Assembly: GCF_003711515.1 (NCBI RefSeq) | Contig: NW_021167092.1 | Span: 363,073-427,072 of the forward strand | Direction: 5' to 3' | Length of the DNA: 64,000 bases | From: Sodiomyces alkalinus F11 | Lineage: Eukaryota; Ascomycota; Sordariomycetes; Glomerellales; Plectosphaerellaceae | Shown: piece by piece, positions 34,800 through 46,224 of the stretch | Numbering within the stretch: position 1 is the first letter of the stretch | How the letters are laid out: the number at the start of each line of letters is the position of its first letter | Position numbers and translations under genes: made by a program | The notes under the pieces: model-generated | The model's database searches: none | What the model saw: the letters and a program-made list of their open reading frames with translations, nothing else | Told to the model about the DNA's origin: nothing

Positions 34800-36190
34800 A
34801 GGATAACGGGCCCGGTATAACCGGGGTCTAGTCCTAGCTTTATAGCTTTTACTACGGTGCTTTATTAGCCCCGCGGGAGACTATATAAGCGTTTATTAGG
34901 CCCGGTATCGGGGAGCCCTCCTATTCTTTAGTCCTTTTCGGGGGCGTCCCCGGCCCTTATAAAGGGGCTAGTCTTAGTCCTAGGCGATAATATTCGGGGG
35001 AAAGATCTACGGCTACTATAGGTATACTGTTTCGATTTAGCGGGTAATATCGAAGTCTCTAGCCCGGTACTTATACCCTTCGCGAGTCTTCTTAGCCTTT
35101 TTTGTTAGTAGTCGGTATAAGTTATTAAAGATAGTATAGTTTTTAGTATAGATAGTATAACGGCGGGAGCGGCTAGGCACTATAGCGTTATAGTATCCTA
35201 ATCCTTATAAGTACGCTACTTCGGGCTTAGCGTAAAAGCGGTATACACTTTTTACTATAGGGTAGCCGTTAGCCCTATAGCCGAAGTATAGGTATTTATA
35301 GTACTTTAAGGGGCTAAGGTTAGGATTATATAGTATATAGATATAGCTACCCACTTTAAAGAGGAGGGTATTCCGGATAAGGCTAGCTACCCCTTCCGGT
35401 AAAGCCGATTCGATAAGGAGAAGCGTTACCCTATTAGTACTGTGGCGGGGTACTTATTATTATACTTAGAGGATTTTAGCCTCGGGGTTTATATCTTATA
35501 CGAATACTAATAAGTCCTCCTCGGATAAGACGTTAAGGACCTCCTAGGGGATAGCCTTAACGAGCGTAGGGTAGGTTTATACGGTTAGGGTAGCTCCTTT
35601 ACTAAAGGCCTTCTTAACCTATTATTCCTTATAGGTAATCTACTATTATACCCTTTCGGTAAAGGTAAGGTAGATATCTCTGCTAAGTAGTTTCCGTGCC
35701 GCTACGGCGTTATATCGGGTAGTTATAGCGTTTATAGCTTAAATAATTTGTTTTAGGGTCCTGGCTTTAAAGGGCTAGTCTTCGGGGAGGGTTCCTTAGC
35801 GGACTATTAGTTCCCGGTAATACTTAGCGGGGATTATTTTAGGGGCGGCGGGGTCCCGAGGCGGTACCGCCACGGGTACCTAGGCTATAATATTAGCCTA
35901 GGTCTTTTTTATACTACTTATTCCTTTTTAGAGTTCCTTATAGATAATATAGCGGACGGATACGTATAGGTATACTAGCGGTAATATACCGGCGTTATTA
36001 CGGGTACTATATATTATAATTAGTTTCTTTATTAGCTTTATAACCTATTTAATCGTATTTCTATTAGCTAATAAGGCCTGAATTTCTGCCTTAATCTTAG
36101 CTACTCTTAGTTCCGGGGGGCGTGGTAATCCCTTCTCGGTCTTATATCGGTTCCGCGCTATATCCTGCCTCGAGAGGGGGGGGGAGCGCT
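34800..36190 (-). pseudogene. LINE-2 ORF1
   Basis: Mirror of LINE-1 ORF1. The zinc-knuckle region corresponds to plus-strand 35240-35330, where the complement gives a KYYKYLYFGYRANGY-type reading. The Cys codons that survive in LINE-1 are lost here. Not intact. Confidence 0.75.
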
Positions 36191-36430
36191 TATATTACGA
36201 AAAGTGGGTCCGTTACGAATTCTATATAGTTAAGGTCGGGATAACGCTATCCCACGACGCTTCCGGCTATACCGTAGCGCCAGTATGACGGTACCGCTAT
36301 AATAGTATCTCGGGAGGGAGGCGGTAGCTATAATCTCTATCTTAGTGGTTTTATCGATATTACTCTTATTACGCGTCCGTGGTTAATAGGCGTGTCGAAA
36401 TCCGAAACTGTAAAGACGTTAAATAGTAGG

Positions 36431-36903
36431 TATATAAATAAGGTTTAGGAATACATAATAAACAAAGGAAGGAGTAAAGGAGGGGGCGGGCACGCCCCCG
36501 CCTCTATAAAAGAGAGGGAGGGCGTAAAGGGTACCGCGGCGAGGGGAGTAATAACCTCGCCGGATCCGGAATACAAGAAAGGATAGCAGCGAGTAACTAT
36601 AGCGGTAGCGTATTAAGGGCGCGCGCGACCTAATATAGTACCGACTAAACTAACTAGCCGATCCCCGTTAGCTACTAGCCCGGAGGTAAGATCCGGTTTT
36701 TATATAGCGATAAGAATAGGGCCGTGGAGCGATACCGTAGCGGCTACGCATAATAGAACTGCCTTATATAATAAGAGCACAGGGGTTTTTATCTATTAAC
36801 GGTTTCCCCTGGAAAATTAGAGAAGGATTATTACCTAGGTAGCTAGACTAGCTGAGCTAAGTAAGAGCAGAGTAATAAATAATAATAATAATAATAATAA
36901 TAC
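36431..36903 (+). mobile_element. LINE-3, 5'-truncated LINE tail
   Basis: Only a 3' region is present: a hairpin-rich GGGGGCGGGCACGCCCCCGC segment (36482-36501), a GTAGCTAGACTAGC block and the tail AGAGTAATAAATAATAAT... ending at 36903. It resembles the LINE-1 3' end but is more diverged, so it is a different subfamily. The 5' limit is uncertain because LINE-2 inserted just left of it. Confidence 0.6.
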
Positions 36904-36914
36904 TAATTATAGAC

Positions 36915-38235
36915 CTATGACGCGAGGGGATTATATCGTCGCGGGTAATTTAGTCCTCCTAATCTAAGGCTTTAGTACCGTTATTATACGGATAGAAGGA
37001 ATAACCGGAAGCCTTGTTTTCAAGCTCTTTAATATCGCCTACTACGAGAACTTAACGTATAATTTAATCTCTAAGTAACGCCTCCGTTATAAAGAATACT
37101 AGTAGAATTAACGGCCGTTAAAAGACTATTTACGGCGTTCTAACAGATTAGTCCTATATAAGCCAAGTCACTGCCACGATTAAACCGTTATTAAATATAT
37201 ACCTCTTAATAATCCTAACGCTCCGACTACTACTTCTCTAGCTCCGCGTGTCCGTAATACAGCACTACCCACTAATAACGCCAAGGGTATATTATAGTAT
37301 CTACGACTAGGGCACGCCGGTCCTAAACTGCTAAAGTACCTAGAAGAGTAGTCGTAGGGCGTTAAGGTTAGAGGTTTATTACCCGTGGGTTATAATAGTT
37401 ATATATAGGCTAAAATCGCCCGATAAAGTAGCTAATTACCGTGTATAGCTCGTAGCTACACTAGAGAATAGTAGGCGGTGGATTTTACCGATTTTATTAG
37501 AAATGCTAATAATGGTATTAGGGTTATATTCTTTATAAACTAATATAGCCGCTTTATTACTGCCTATATTATAAAGTCGAAGATAGTGGAGGATACTTAT
37601 ACCGTTATACGCGAGTTTCTGCTATGGTTTAAGCGGTAGTTTAACCAAAAAGTCCGTGTATTTAAGAGTAATAATAAGCTAATATAATTAAACGAAACCT
37701 AGGCCTTATTAAGGGATTTTAGTATCTAACTTAAGTCCTTCTAAGCGGAGACTCCCGCTTAGAATAGCGGTGCCGAACGCTTTAGCGGTGTTAGTATCGC
37801 TAAAAACAGCGCGATAAAAATCTACGCTTATCTACCTAACTATATATAGTCCGAAATTATACCCGCGGGAGTATACCTATATAACCGTATCTCTATTGAA
37901 CGACTTAACTAGTATTCCCTATACTATATTCTTTTCGGCCGTAAACCGATACTATTATATCTTAAAGCCTACGGTTATAAGGCGTTTATAATAACTAGAG
38001 ACGCTTTAATGGTAAGTTATAAGCTATAAAATCGCCTCGCGCTATATACCTATATCGGGTATTTAATCGGCTACGATTCTACTAATATCTTTTATATCTA
38101 GGTACCCGGCCTATAATATAACAATATAGTCCGTACACGCGATATACTCTTTAATAAAGGGCAGTTCTTTAACGGCGATATCACTATCTTAAAGGATAAC
38201 CTGCTATATATAACTAAAGAAGAATTCACGAAAAT
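36915..38235 (+). pseudogene. Copia-D protease end and integrase
   Basis: GDYIVAGNLVLLI*GFSTVI at about 36939-37000, then FKLFNIAYYENLTYNLIS. The integrase zinc part reads LRLGHAGPKLLKYLEE (about 37305-37350). The core reads AVDFTDFIRNANNGIRV (about 37475-37530) and VRVFKSNNKL. The C-terminal signature is AYGYKAFIITRDAL and GYLIGYDSTNIFYI near 37970-38100, then TRDILFNKGQFFNGD. Confidence 0.85.
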
Positions 38236-38249
38236 GGTTAACTAAATAC

Positions 38250-38475
38250 GGTTACCGGGGGATAAGAACCTCCCTTTAAACACTTCTGCTATGGCTATAC
38301 TTTTATAAGATAAGCCTTTATATACTTTATTCTATTTTAAGCTAATCGCTCCCCCGGAGGATAAAAACCTCTCTCTAAGAGCCGTGTAGTAGATCTATCC
38401 CCCGGTAAATCAAAACCCCCGAGTAGACGGCCGGTAGTATATCCCTCCCCCGGCAGATAAGAACCTCCTGCCGGA
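38250..38475 (+). repeat. Copia-D Pro-rich spacer repeats (PPxDKNL)
   Basis: Four imperfect copies of a CCCCCGG-GATAAGAACCTCC block at about 38255, 38350, 38400 and 38444, encoding PGDKNLPL, PPEDKNLSL, PPVNQNPR and PPADKNLLP. They lie between integrase and RT. Confidence 0.6.
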
Positions 38476-38989
38476 TACACCGTAGGAGCTAAGCGGAATA
38501 GGGGTAAAGGCTATAATACCGGTACTAGATCCTATTATTATAAGGGTATTTAATCACCGACCTTCGTAACTAATAATCTAACTACTAACTCTACTATATA
38601 CCCCTCCCTTAATAGCTCTCCTAATAATAGCGGTATTCACGGGTATAAACCCGGTAACGCGAGGAGATAATAGCGATAGTATTTAGATCTTAGCGTTTAA
38701 CGCTAGCCGGCACGGCCTGTATACCTATACATTAGATAATAAACCGCTAATAAGGCTAAAGATTAGGAAGACACTTAAATAATCGTAAAAACGACTTCTA
38801 GAACCGGTGGCTCCCGCGGCCTTTACTATAGTACCGGCGATTCCCGCCCCTAGGAAGATCCACCGGTAGGAACTACCGGCGCCGCTACGAGATTAACGTG
38901 CCCTTAAGGGGTATCCCAATACGGAGCTATTCCGGTAGATATAATAAGACTACCTACGAAGCCACTAGAAAATGGGATTATGGATTATA

Positions 38990-40560
38990 GTGTTTAGGAC
39001 TACTACTACTAGATATTAGGTCTTTGATTATATATATATAATAGCGTATAAATACGATAAATATAGTTTTCTATATAAATATAAGGCACGCCTTATAGTA
39101 CACGGAGATTAATAGTATCGCGATTTCTTTAACGATACCTATGCGGCTATACTTATAGGACGCTTATTCTAGGTATTAATAGCGATTACGGCCTATTTTA
39201 ACCTTTCCCTGATATAATATAATATTATTAACGTGTTTATACACGCCCTCCTTTCCTATAATATCTTTATAAGAGGATTACTAGATTATAGAGATTCGAA
39301 AAGACACCTAAAAAAGGCACTTTATAGTCTTAAGGAATCTACCCTGCTATAGTAGAAGTATGTTACCAAAGTGCTCCTAGGGATAGTTTTATAATAGTGA
39401 TATAGGCACTATGCTATTTTCTACGGCGCGGCGTTATCCTATTCTTCTACGTTAACGATATTATTATTACTTATAAGGACTAGTATAAGGGTACAATAGA
39501 TCATGCTATTAATAACCTTAGGCGGCACTATAGCCTATAAGGGGTGGACCTATATAGTAGTTCCTGAGTATTAAGGTTATTCGCGATTATACTATACGCC
39601 GAATTTAGCTATTATAACACGATTATATCGCTAAGTTACAATAACTATTAGACCCTGGAAATGGAAGCTTTTACCGCCCTATATACCCTATAACGACCGT
39701 AGAACTAATACGCTATAACGGTAGCTCTATAGCCGTTAAAAGCTATTAATATAAGATAGGATCTATGCTATATATAGTCGTAATATCGCGGCCGGATATA
39801 GCCTTTACGGTATCACGGCTATACCGATTTAATACTAATCCCGGGGAAATATATTATAACGCCGCTATTTATTTAATTTAATACCTACTAGCTACCTAAG
39901 CCTACGCCCTGGAACTAGGGGGTAGAAATATAATTAAGGTCTGCACTAACGCCTTATTTACCCATAATACGGTGGATCGGAAGAGTACTTAAGGATTCGT
40001 GATACGCCTTTTAGAGGCATAATGGCATGGCGCGCTAATAAGTAATTAACGGTTATAACGTTAATAACGGAGGCAGAGCTATTATCTTTAGTATAAGATG
40101 CCAAGGAGGGTATCTTTATATAACGACTACGACTATAGATAGGGGTAGAATTTGACGAACTACAACTATAGATCCTATATAATAATAATTAGACTATCCG
40201 GCTAGTAAACGTCGAGATCGCTATATTAAGCACGTATTTACGGTATATAGATATCTATAACTATTAATTACGGGAAGCCTAGGAATAATGGAGGATTAAG
40301 GTTACCTACGTTATAAGTGCCGAAATAGTGGTAGACGGATTAACGAAAGCGTTAGCAGGCGATACATTTATAGTATTTAGAGCCTAGGTAGGCGTTGTGG
40401 ATATACGGGATCGCCTTTAGTAAAGGAAGCTAGAGGAGGTCTTAATAGATTATTTAGAACGTTAGAGGATAAACATAACAGAGACTATAAAGTAATTAAA
40501 CTACCGGAACTATCGGTCGGCTATAAATAGCTTTAACTACTTACCCGTTTAGTATATTTT
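38990..40560 (+). pseudogene. Copia-D reverse transcriptase and RNase H
   Basis: YKYKARLIVHGD near 39077-39112 is the RT entry motif. The active site FFYVNDIIITYKD at 39443-39481 has YVDD changed to YVND. RNase H with AELLSLV near 40075 and NYLPV near 40540. Stops are of the RIP type. Confidence 0.83.
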
Positions 40561-40576
40561 GGTAGTTAAGGGGGTG

Positions 40577-40970
40577 TGTCGTAAAGACCTCTCTTGGGTT
40601 AGAATAACCTAACGGCCGAATTTACGGTTAGGCACGGATAGCAGATATCCATAGGATTTCGGGTATTAATTCTGCCTCCTATAATCTAACATTTTGAATA
40701 ACGGTTTACGGCTTTAATATAATCAATTTAGAACCTCTTAATCTGACTGTTCTTATCGTATTTTGTTAGTATATAAATAAGGTACGTAAAAGATATATGT
40801 ATGCATTAAAGAAGAGCAAAAGATACTCTGAGGAAATATCTAACTATATGGTAAAAGGAGGGGAAATCGATGTGGATACATCGGTCGGAAGTACCCTATC
40901 CGTGTACAGAAATGGCGCAAGTCACACCCCGATAAGGTGGCTGTAGGCATCTGACATATTTACTATTACA
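40577..40970 (+). repeat. Copia-D 3' LTR, split by a solo LTR
   Basis: Begins TGTCGTAAAGACC after the G-run polypurine tract (AAGGGGGTG, 40568-40576) and probably ends TATTACA at 40970. Without the 193-bp solo LTR and one TATTT copy, about 196 bp remain. It keeps many CpA/TpG steps. The end is inferred, since the 5' LTR is absent. Confidence 0.55.
40764..40956 (-). repeat. Solo LTR of the Copia-B family
   Basis: 193 bp in reverse orientation, starting TGTTAGTATATAAATAAGG on the plus strand and ending GGTGGCTGTAGGCATCTGACA-like (its last bases are GGCATCTGACA). A perfect TATTT target duplication flanks it (40759-40763 and 40957-40961). It is clearly diverged from the LTRs of B and E and hardly touched by RIP. 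Solo LTRs arise by recombination between the two LTRs of an element. Confidence 0.88.
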
Positions 40971-40975
40971 GTTAC

Positions 40976-41168
40976 TGTCAGATGCCACAGCCACCTTATC
41001 GAGGTGTGATAAACCACATTGTGTCAGACGTGTAGAGTACCTCGGTCCTATATATCCACCCTTATTTACCCTGCTTTTTCCGTATAGTTAGACATCCCTA
41101 TAAAGTATTATAAACTTTACTTAGATAAATATATATATCATTCCGCGTACCTTATTTATATTCTAATA
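40976..41168 (+). repeat. Copia-E 5' LTR
   Basis: 193 bp, TGTCAGATGCCACAGCC ... TATTCTAATA. It is preceded by GTTAC (40971-40975). It lies 19 bp from the end of the reverse solo LTR, so the two LTR starts form an inverted repeat. Confidence 0.93.
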
Positions 41169-41394
41169 GTTATAAGACCGGCATTCTAATAAATAAAGCT
41201 ATTCTGATTAATCCTATAGCTTCTAGGCTATTATAATCAGCCTTGTATCTATAGCGAGTAGTTTAGTAGTATTAGTAATATCTGCCTGCTTTAGTTGTAT
41301 TTAATCGTACTATCGTTTTAAGCGTTTAGTATAGTTAACTAACCTTTCTGTTTATCCTATTCCACTGCTTTTTCTTAGTATAACTATAGCTTCT

Positions 41395-43995
41395 ATAATA
41401 GTAATGCCTATTATAGGCCTCGTAACACTTACTATACCGAAAGACTAGAGTCCTTAGATTAAAGCCGTGATAACTATCGCGCACTCCTACGATATCGCTG
41501 ATATTATTAATCCCGACCTTAAAGAAGCTAAATTGCCAAAGCGCCGTATTCGAACCGATCTACTATAACCTCCTACTACCGCCAAAGAATACAATGCCAC
41601 TAATTAGGATATATAGTTTAAGATCTAGCAGGTAGAAGAGGATCGGTATAAGGCTAAATAGAGGGGGATTTAAGCACTCCTCGATTATATCGCGAAGACG
41701 GTTTGTCCTACTTTAAAGGATTAGTACGCCGGCTATAAGGAAGTAAGGGATATATTAAAGGCCCTAAAGACGTACCTTAAGCCGATAAACGCCGCCTAGA
41801 AGTCAATAATTCAGAGACGCTAGGACGAATACCTCTATAATATTAGGCGTATACCCTATAAACGCTAGCTAGAAGACTTTGTTAGGCTATCCCGCGACGC
41901 TAAGACGCATAAAGTTTAAGAATATCATACTAAGGAATAATAGATAGATAGCTTCTTTAACGCTATCGGTAGCGTAGTACTAGAATAGTTAGAGGGATGT
42001 TTTATAGAGCTTATCTGGTTAGAAAAGGAAGACCTACCCTTAATTTAATCTATAGTAAAGGAGTATATAATATGGCTTCGATAACGCTACCCGTACTAAC
42101 TCGATAAGAAGCCTACTATATTATCCTTTTATACAGTAACCTTCCTAGGTAAGGATAAAAAGGAAAGGATTAACGGGTATAATCGGGATAATAGGATAAA
42201 TAATAGTCCGCTCCTTTATAGTAAAAAGAAGAGTGGCTTTACGACTACCCTATGAAAAAGAGGAGTAAGTATAATTATAGGCCCTTATAGAAGTGCCCAA
42301 ATATTAATAAGGCACGTAGGAAGAAGGGATATATACCTTTCAAAGAGATTTTAGAACGCGTCGACCGTATTATTAAGACCTAGGATAACGAATATTAAAA
42401 GAGATTGCGGGAGAATATCGAAAAGGATACTAAAAGCCAAAAAACGGGTACTAAAAACGACTCTTAGAAGTTATAGCCAAAAGAATCGTTAACGGAGGTA
42501 TCTAATTTTATCGATAACTAGGACGAGGATTCCGATAAGAAATCCTATAGGATATATTCCCTTTTATAGCTAAATAGTAACGTTAGTGGTAACCTCTTTA
42601 ATTAACTGCTAATCGACTCTGGCACCTCGAGGTATATTATTACCTAATAACACTTATTACAGGACTTTAAACCTGCTATAGAAGAGTAACGTTTTTAAAC
42701 GGGTAATAGAGAAACTAAGCTAGTTAAGGGTTATAGCAGCATATAATTAGAAGTGGACGATAAATGTAGTAATCTCTTTATTTTAGTGCTAAATCGCGTT
42801 GCTTTTATATAAGACTACCTAATAACCTTAATCGCGACTAGAAGATTAAAGGAATAGGGTATCGTTTTTAATTCCGGCCTCGAAGTGATAAAGGTAGAGG
42901 GCTTAGTAGCCCTACCTCTACATAACGTTAACGATTGATATACTCTTATTCTAACGGATCGTTAACAGCACCTACTAAGCAGCTTCTTTAGTTCCACGAC
43001 GCCTACTATAAGCGTGGCTAACGCTCGCTTATAGTATAAGAGGCTAAGGTATGCCGGCGCTATTACCCTCGATAAGATTAACGATATTCTTATTAGAGGC
43101 GTGATTAAAGAGTATTAAAAAGGCCCTCTTATAGTAGACTATAAGGCCTATACTCTTAGTAAGGTAAAGAAGGTTATGTCTAGTTAGCTGCCTAACCACT
43201 AAATAACGATACCGTGGTATAGGGTAGAGGTTAACCTTTTTCACCTTAACAAGGCCTATAATAGTATAAAGGTCGTGATGCTTCTATACGATCCCCGTAC
43301 TCGTTGAGCTATCGTAAGGTTCCTACATGACTATAAATTAGCCTTATCTATATTAGTGAATTTTAAGTTCTTCTTTTAAAGGCAGTACTACTATATAATT
43401 ATAGTAATCCGCCTAGAGAGAGAAAGATCCCTTTAAAAAGGCTTCGATAAATAGGCCGATAAAAGAGGCATTTTGCTTAAGAGGTTATCGCTATATATAG
43501 CCGTATAGAATCTAAAGGCAGAATACTATAGTAGCGTTATCTTTACTATCGCTAGGACCCTCGTAACGGCCTTAGGTATCTAATAGGATATATAGGCAGA
43601 ACTAGTAGCTGCTATAGTATATCTATATAACCCTATCCATCGGAAGGACCTCTAGTAGAAAACCCCCTAAGGGCAGATAAAGGATTTGAGTAATAAATAA
43701 GGCCTAAAGAAGATCCTGATAAAGCCTATCGTTAGCTACCTAAAAAGGTATCGTTATAGAGCCTATCCTCTAACCGCTAACTACTAATAAGGTCGTAGCC
43801 GCAACGCTAAGTTAGTCGAAAGTGTATAGATCGAGTATTGAATCGGGTATAACAGCACTAAGATATACCGGATTTACGTGCTAAAATTAGGGAGGATCCT
43901 GCGCACGAGAGATATCACCTTTAATGAAGAACTGCTATATAAAGATCGTGACCACGAATCTAAGGTATTAATTAAGGTTTACGAGTAGCTTAATC
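41395..43995 (+). pseudogene. Copia-E gag-protease-integrase
   Basis: The start codon position is fixed by Copia-B (419 bases after the LTR start), but here it reads ATA: ATGG became ATAA by TpG to TpA. The gag matches Copia-B, with a one-base loss near 42160 in the Lys-rich stretch and a three-base gain near 42200. The protease site LLIDSGTSRYI at 42606-42638 keeps its Asp. Integrase runs SSTTPTISVANARL near 42990, a RHAGATAL-type zinc domain, and the IGYLIGY-type C-terminal signature near 43830-43880. RIP stops throughout. Confidence 0.87.
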
Positions 43996-44076
43996 TGCTT
44001 ATAAATTATTAACTCCACGATCCTCTAGGTATTACTATAAACGTGGTTAATTTACACCCTTAAACGCTATCTTAGG

Positions 44077-44470
44077 TGCCTGTAGCAGTGGTTATAATGG
44101 GTCCCTAGTATAAACCTATAGGAGTCCAGGTATGCCTAGTCTAAGACCCCTCGAGGTATAAATAATGTAAGTTATTATATAGTAAATGGAATAGTCCCTT
44201 AAAGTAAATAAGGTAGCCCTCGAGGAAGTAAATACATAGTCCTCAAGGAGTAGAGCATTGCCTTAAGGAGCGAGGGAGCCTCCCCTTTAAAGGGGGAGGC
44301 TAGCGATTAATCTGATTCTTTGGCTACCCCTACACTTTCCCTATCGTGATCCTATTGTGATCCTACCTGGTTCTTTGCTTAACCCTACCTTTTTACTCCT
44401 CGCCATTACCTATTTAATATTTTAATCGCTTTACCTTCTAAGGGCGTAAAGACCGTTAAGGAGAGGTACT
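44077..44470 (+). other. Gypsy-B 5' LTR/leader (single copy)
   Basis: Begins about TGCCTGTAGCAGTGG, keeps many CpA/TpG steps, and holds a GCCTCCCC / GGGGGAGGC hairpin (44278-44303). It lies between the Copia-E break and the Gypsy-B gag and so is probably the LTR plus leader. With no second copy in the window the LTR limits cannot be set. Confidence 0.45.
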
Positions 44471-46224
44471 AAGATATCTAATTATCACGAAATAAACGAT
44501 CTTGCCTTCGATTTTAATAAGGCTACTAGTTAGTTTAAGTGATAGCTACGCGATAGCGAAACCGCCTTTATAGAGGACGCCGATAAGGAATAAAACGGGA
44601 ACACGCCGGGAACTAATACGGCTCTTATATCTGCCACCGTATAGGCGCCTATTCCTACTTCCATCCCTGCCCCCGCACCTATTCCTGGCCTTATCGCTAG
44701 CATTACCTCTGCTACTACCTCTGCTCTTATCACCGTCCCTATTCCTTAGACCACGATTATAACGGAACCCGCGTATAACCCTAACCTGCCCCCGAATACG
44801 AATATTAACCTAGCCACGCTAACGGAGGAGTAACTAGACGAACGCGTTAAGTGGATAGAGGCGTAGAACCACCGTAAGCGTAAACTCGCTTATCTCGCTA
44901 AGCTCGAGGTGGATATTATTACCGTCGCCGCTGCCGTTACTGCTATGGCGGATATTAATCCTAACCCGGCCGATATTACTTACCGCCGTATAGCTAAGCC
45001 CTGACGTCGCGTTATGACCCCGGCGGGATCCTAGTATACCCACGATATATCTATAACGTCGTCTATACACGGATCCGCTATATAGGCTAAGTTTAATTTC
45101 CCCTTACCTAAATAGGATAGCGTATTATAGGCTAAGTATCGCACGTTTATCTAGGAGATAAATTAGCGGTTTAACCTAGATTCCTAGTCCTTCCCCACGG
45201 ACGCTACGAAGAACTACTTCTTTATATCGTGCCTCCCCTATTATCTTAAGGAACGCTGGTAGGCTAAACTACGATATAAGTATAATAGCGACTCTAATAG
45301 GGTTAGCTAGGTAGCCTTATAGGCCTGGCTATCCTATTAGGTTAACGATAATAATACCCGCCTACGAGAGGTGGCGGTATAGATCCAGAGCGAATCTATT
45401 TCCTCCTAGACAGAGGGGGAGTCTTACGCTAAATTTATATAACGGTAGGAAGCCCTAGAGTCGGAATTACCGGGCAAGCTCCTAGACTAGTAGAGGATTT
45501 AGATAGTACTAATAAGGGTTCTCCTACATATTTGGGATTATATAGTGTCTATAGGGGTTCCTAAGGATTACTAAGACCTAGCCCCGGCCTATTATAGGGC
45601 GGAAGCCTTAACCGTTAACGACGGCCTAGCCGTCGCTCGGATAGACTTTCAGTCTACTACCTAATAATATCGTCTCCGCTCGCGTGCCCACGGTTATAAT
45701 CCTTATGCTCCGGCCACCTACGGTTCTACTAGTATCCCCGCGTTTACCCCTACGTCTGCCCCTACTACTATACTAGCCTCTATTCCTAACTACCCGATAC
45801 GCTTTAAACCATTATCGTACCTCGACTCTATCACTTACTATAATTATAACTAAAAAGGGCATTATGCTATTACGTGCCTTAGCCCTCGGGTATAGCGCTC
45901 GAGTAATAATAACCCGAATACCTAACCGGTATCTACCTCTCGCCCCACGGTCGGCCGTATCACGGGCGAGGTGCCCTAGGAATAACACTTACCTCGAGTA
46001 ACCCCCTCTACTACTACTATACTGGTAAAGGCACGCGTTTCCTTTCGCCGAGATAGGGAATAGGCGTAGACGTCGGCTCTCCTTAATAGAGGCGCTAATA
46101 TTAACGTTTTGGATTAGTCCCTCCTAGGACCTAGTTAGGTTTCTAAGGGGTCCCCGGTTCCGGTATCCTGGATTATAGAGGGATAAACGAAGATCACTCT
46201 AGGATCCACCTATAGGATTATCGT
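44471..46224 (+). pseudogene. Gypsy-B gag-protease fragment
   Basis: One forward frame (codons at 44471, 45086 and so on) of about 585 codons with only RIP-type stops. Gag reads HEINDLAFDFNKATS, then ERVKWIEA*NHRKRKLAYLA (44840-44900). The capsid reads FNFPLPK*DSVL*AKYRTF and FPTDATKNYFFISCLPYYL (45090-45250). The CCHC knuckle at 45836-45877 reads YYNYN*KGHYAITC; the first two Cys are Tyr, while the His and last Cys survive. The protease site LLNRGANINVLD has its Asp changed to Asn at 46085-46087 (CTT GAT to CTT AAT). The element stops at 46224, where Copia-F sequence begins, so RT and integrase are lost. Confidence 0.78.

Larger units (their letters stand above)
29785..36419 (-). mobile_element. 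LINE-2, reverse-strand Tad-like LINE
   Basis: 6635 bp, the same family as LINE-1 but in opposite orientation, so the two lie tail-to-tail with about 780 bp between them. The 3' tail is (TTA)n on the plus strand at 29786-29801. The target duplication is TAAATAGCAGG (29774-29784) and TAAATAGTAGG (36420-36430), 11 bp with one C-to-T difference in a CpA context. The 5' end (near 36400) shares GATTTCGACACGCC with LINE-1. Confidence 0.92.
36904..40970 (+). mobile_element. Copia-D, 5'-truncated Copia element
   Basis: It begins inside the protease/gag end and runs through integrase, a Pro-rich spacer, RT and RNase H to a 3' LTR. The 5' LTR and gag are missing; the LINE-3 tail abuts the break. It is related to Copia-C (GDYIVAGNLVLLI against GDYIVVGSLSLPI) but is a separate family. 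Confidence 0.82.
40976..44069 (+). mobile_element. Copia-E, 3'-truncated Copia of the B family
   Basis: A 5' LTR at 40976-41168 (193 bp), primer site GTTATAAGACCGG at 41169, gag, protease and integrase, then a break at about 44069, where the sequence switches to Gypsy-B. RT and the 3' LTR are missing. It is collinear with Copia-B 5405 to about 8512. Confidence 0.92.
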
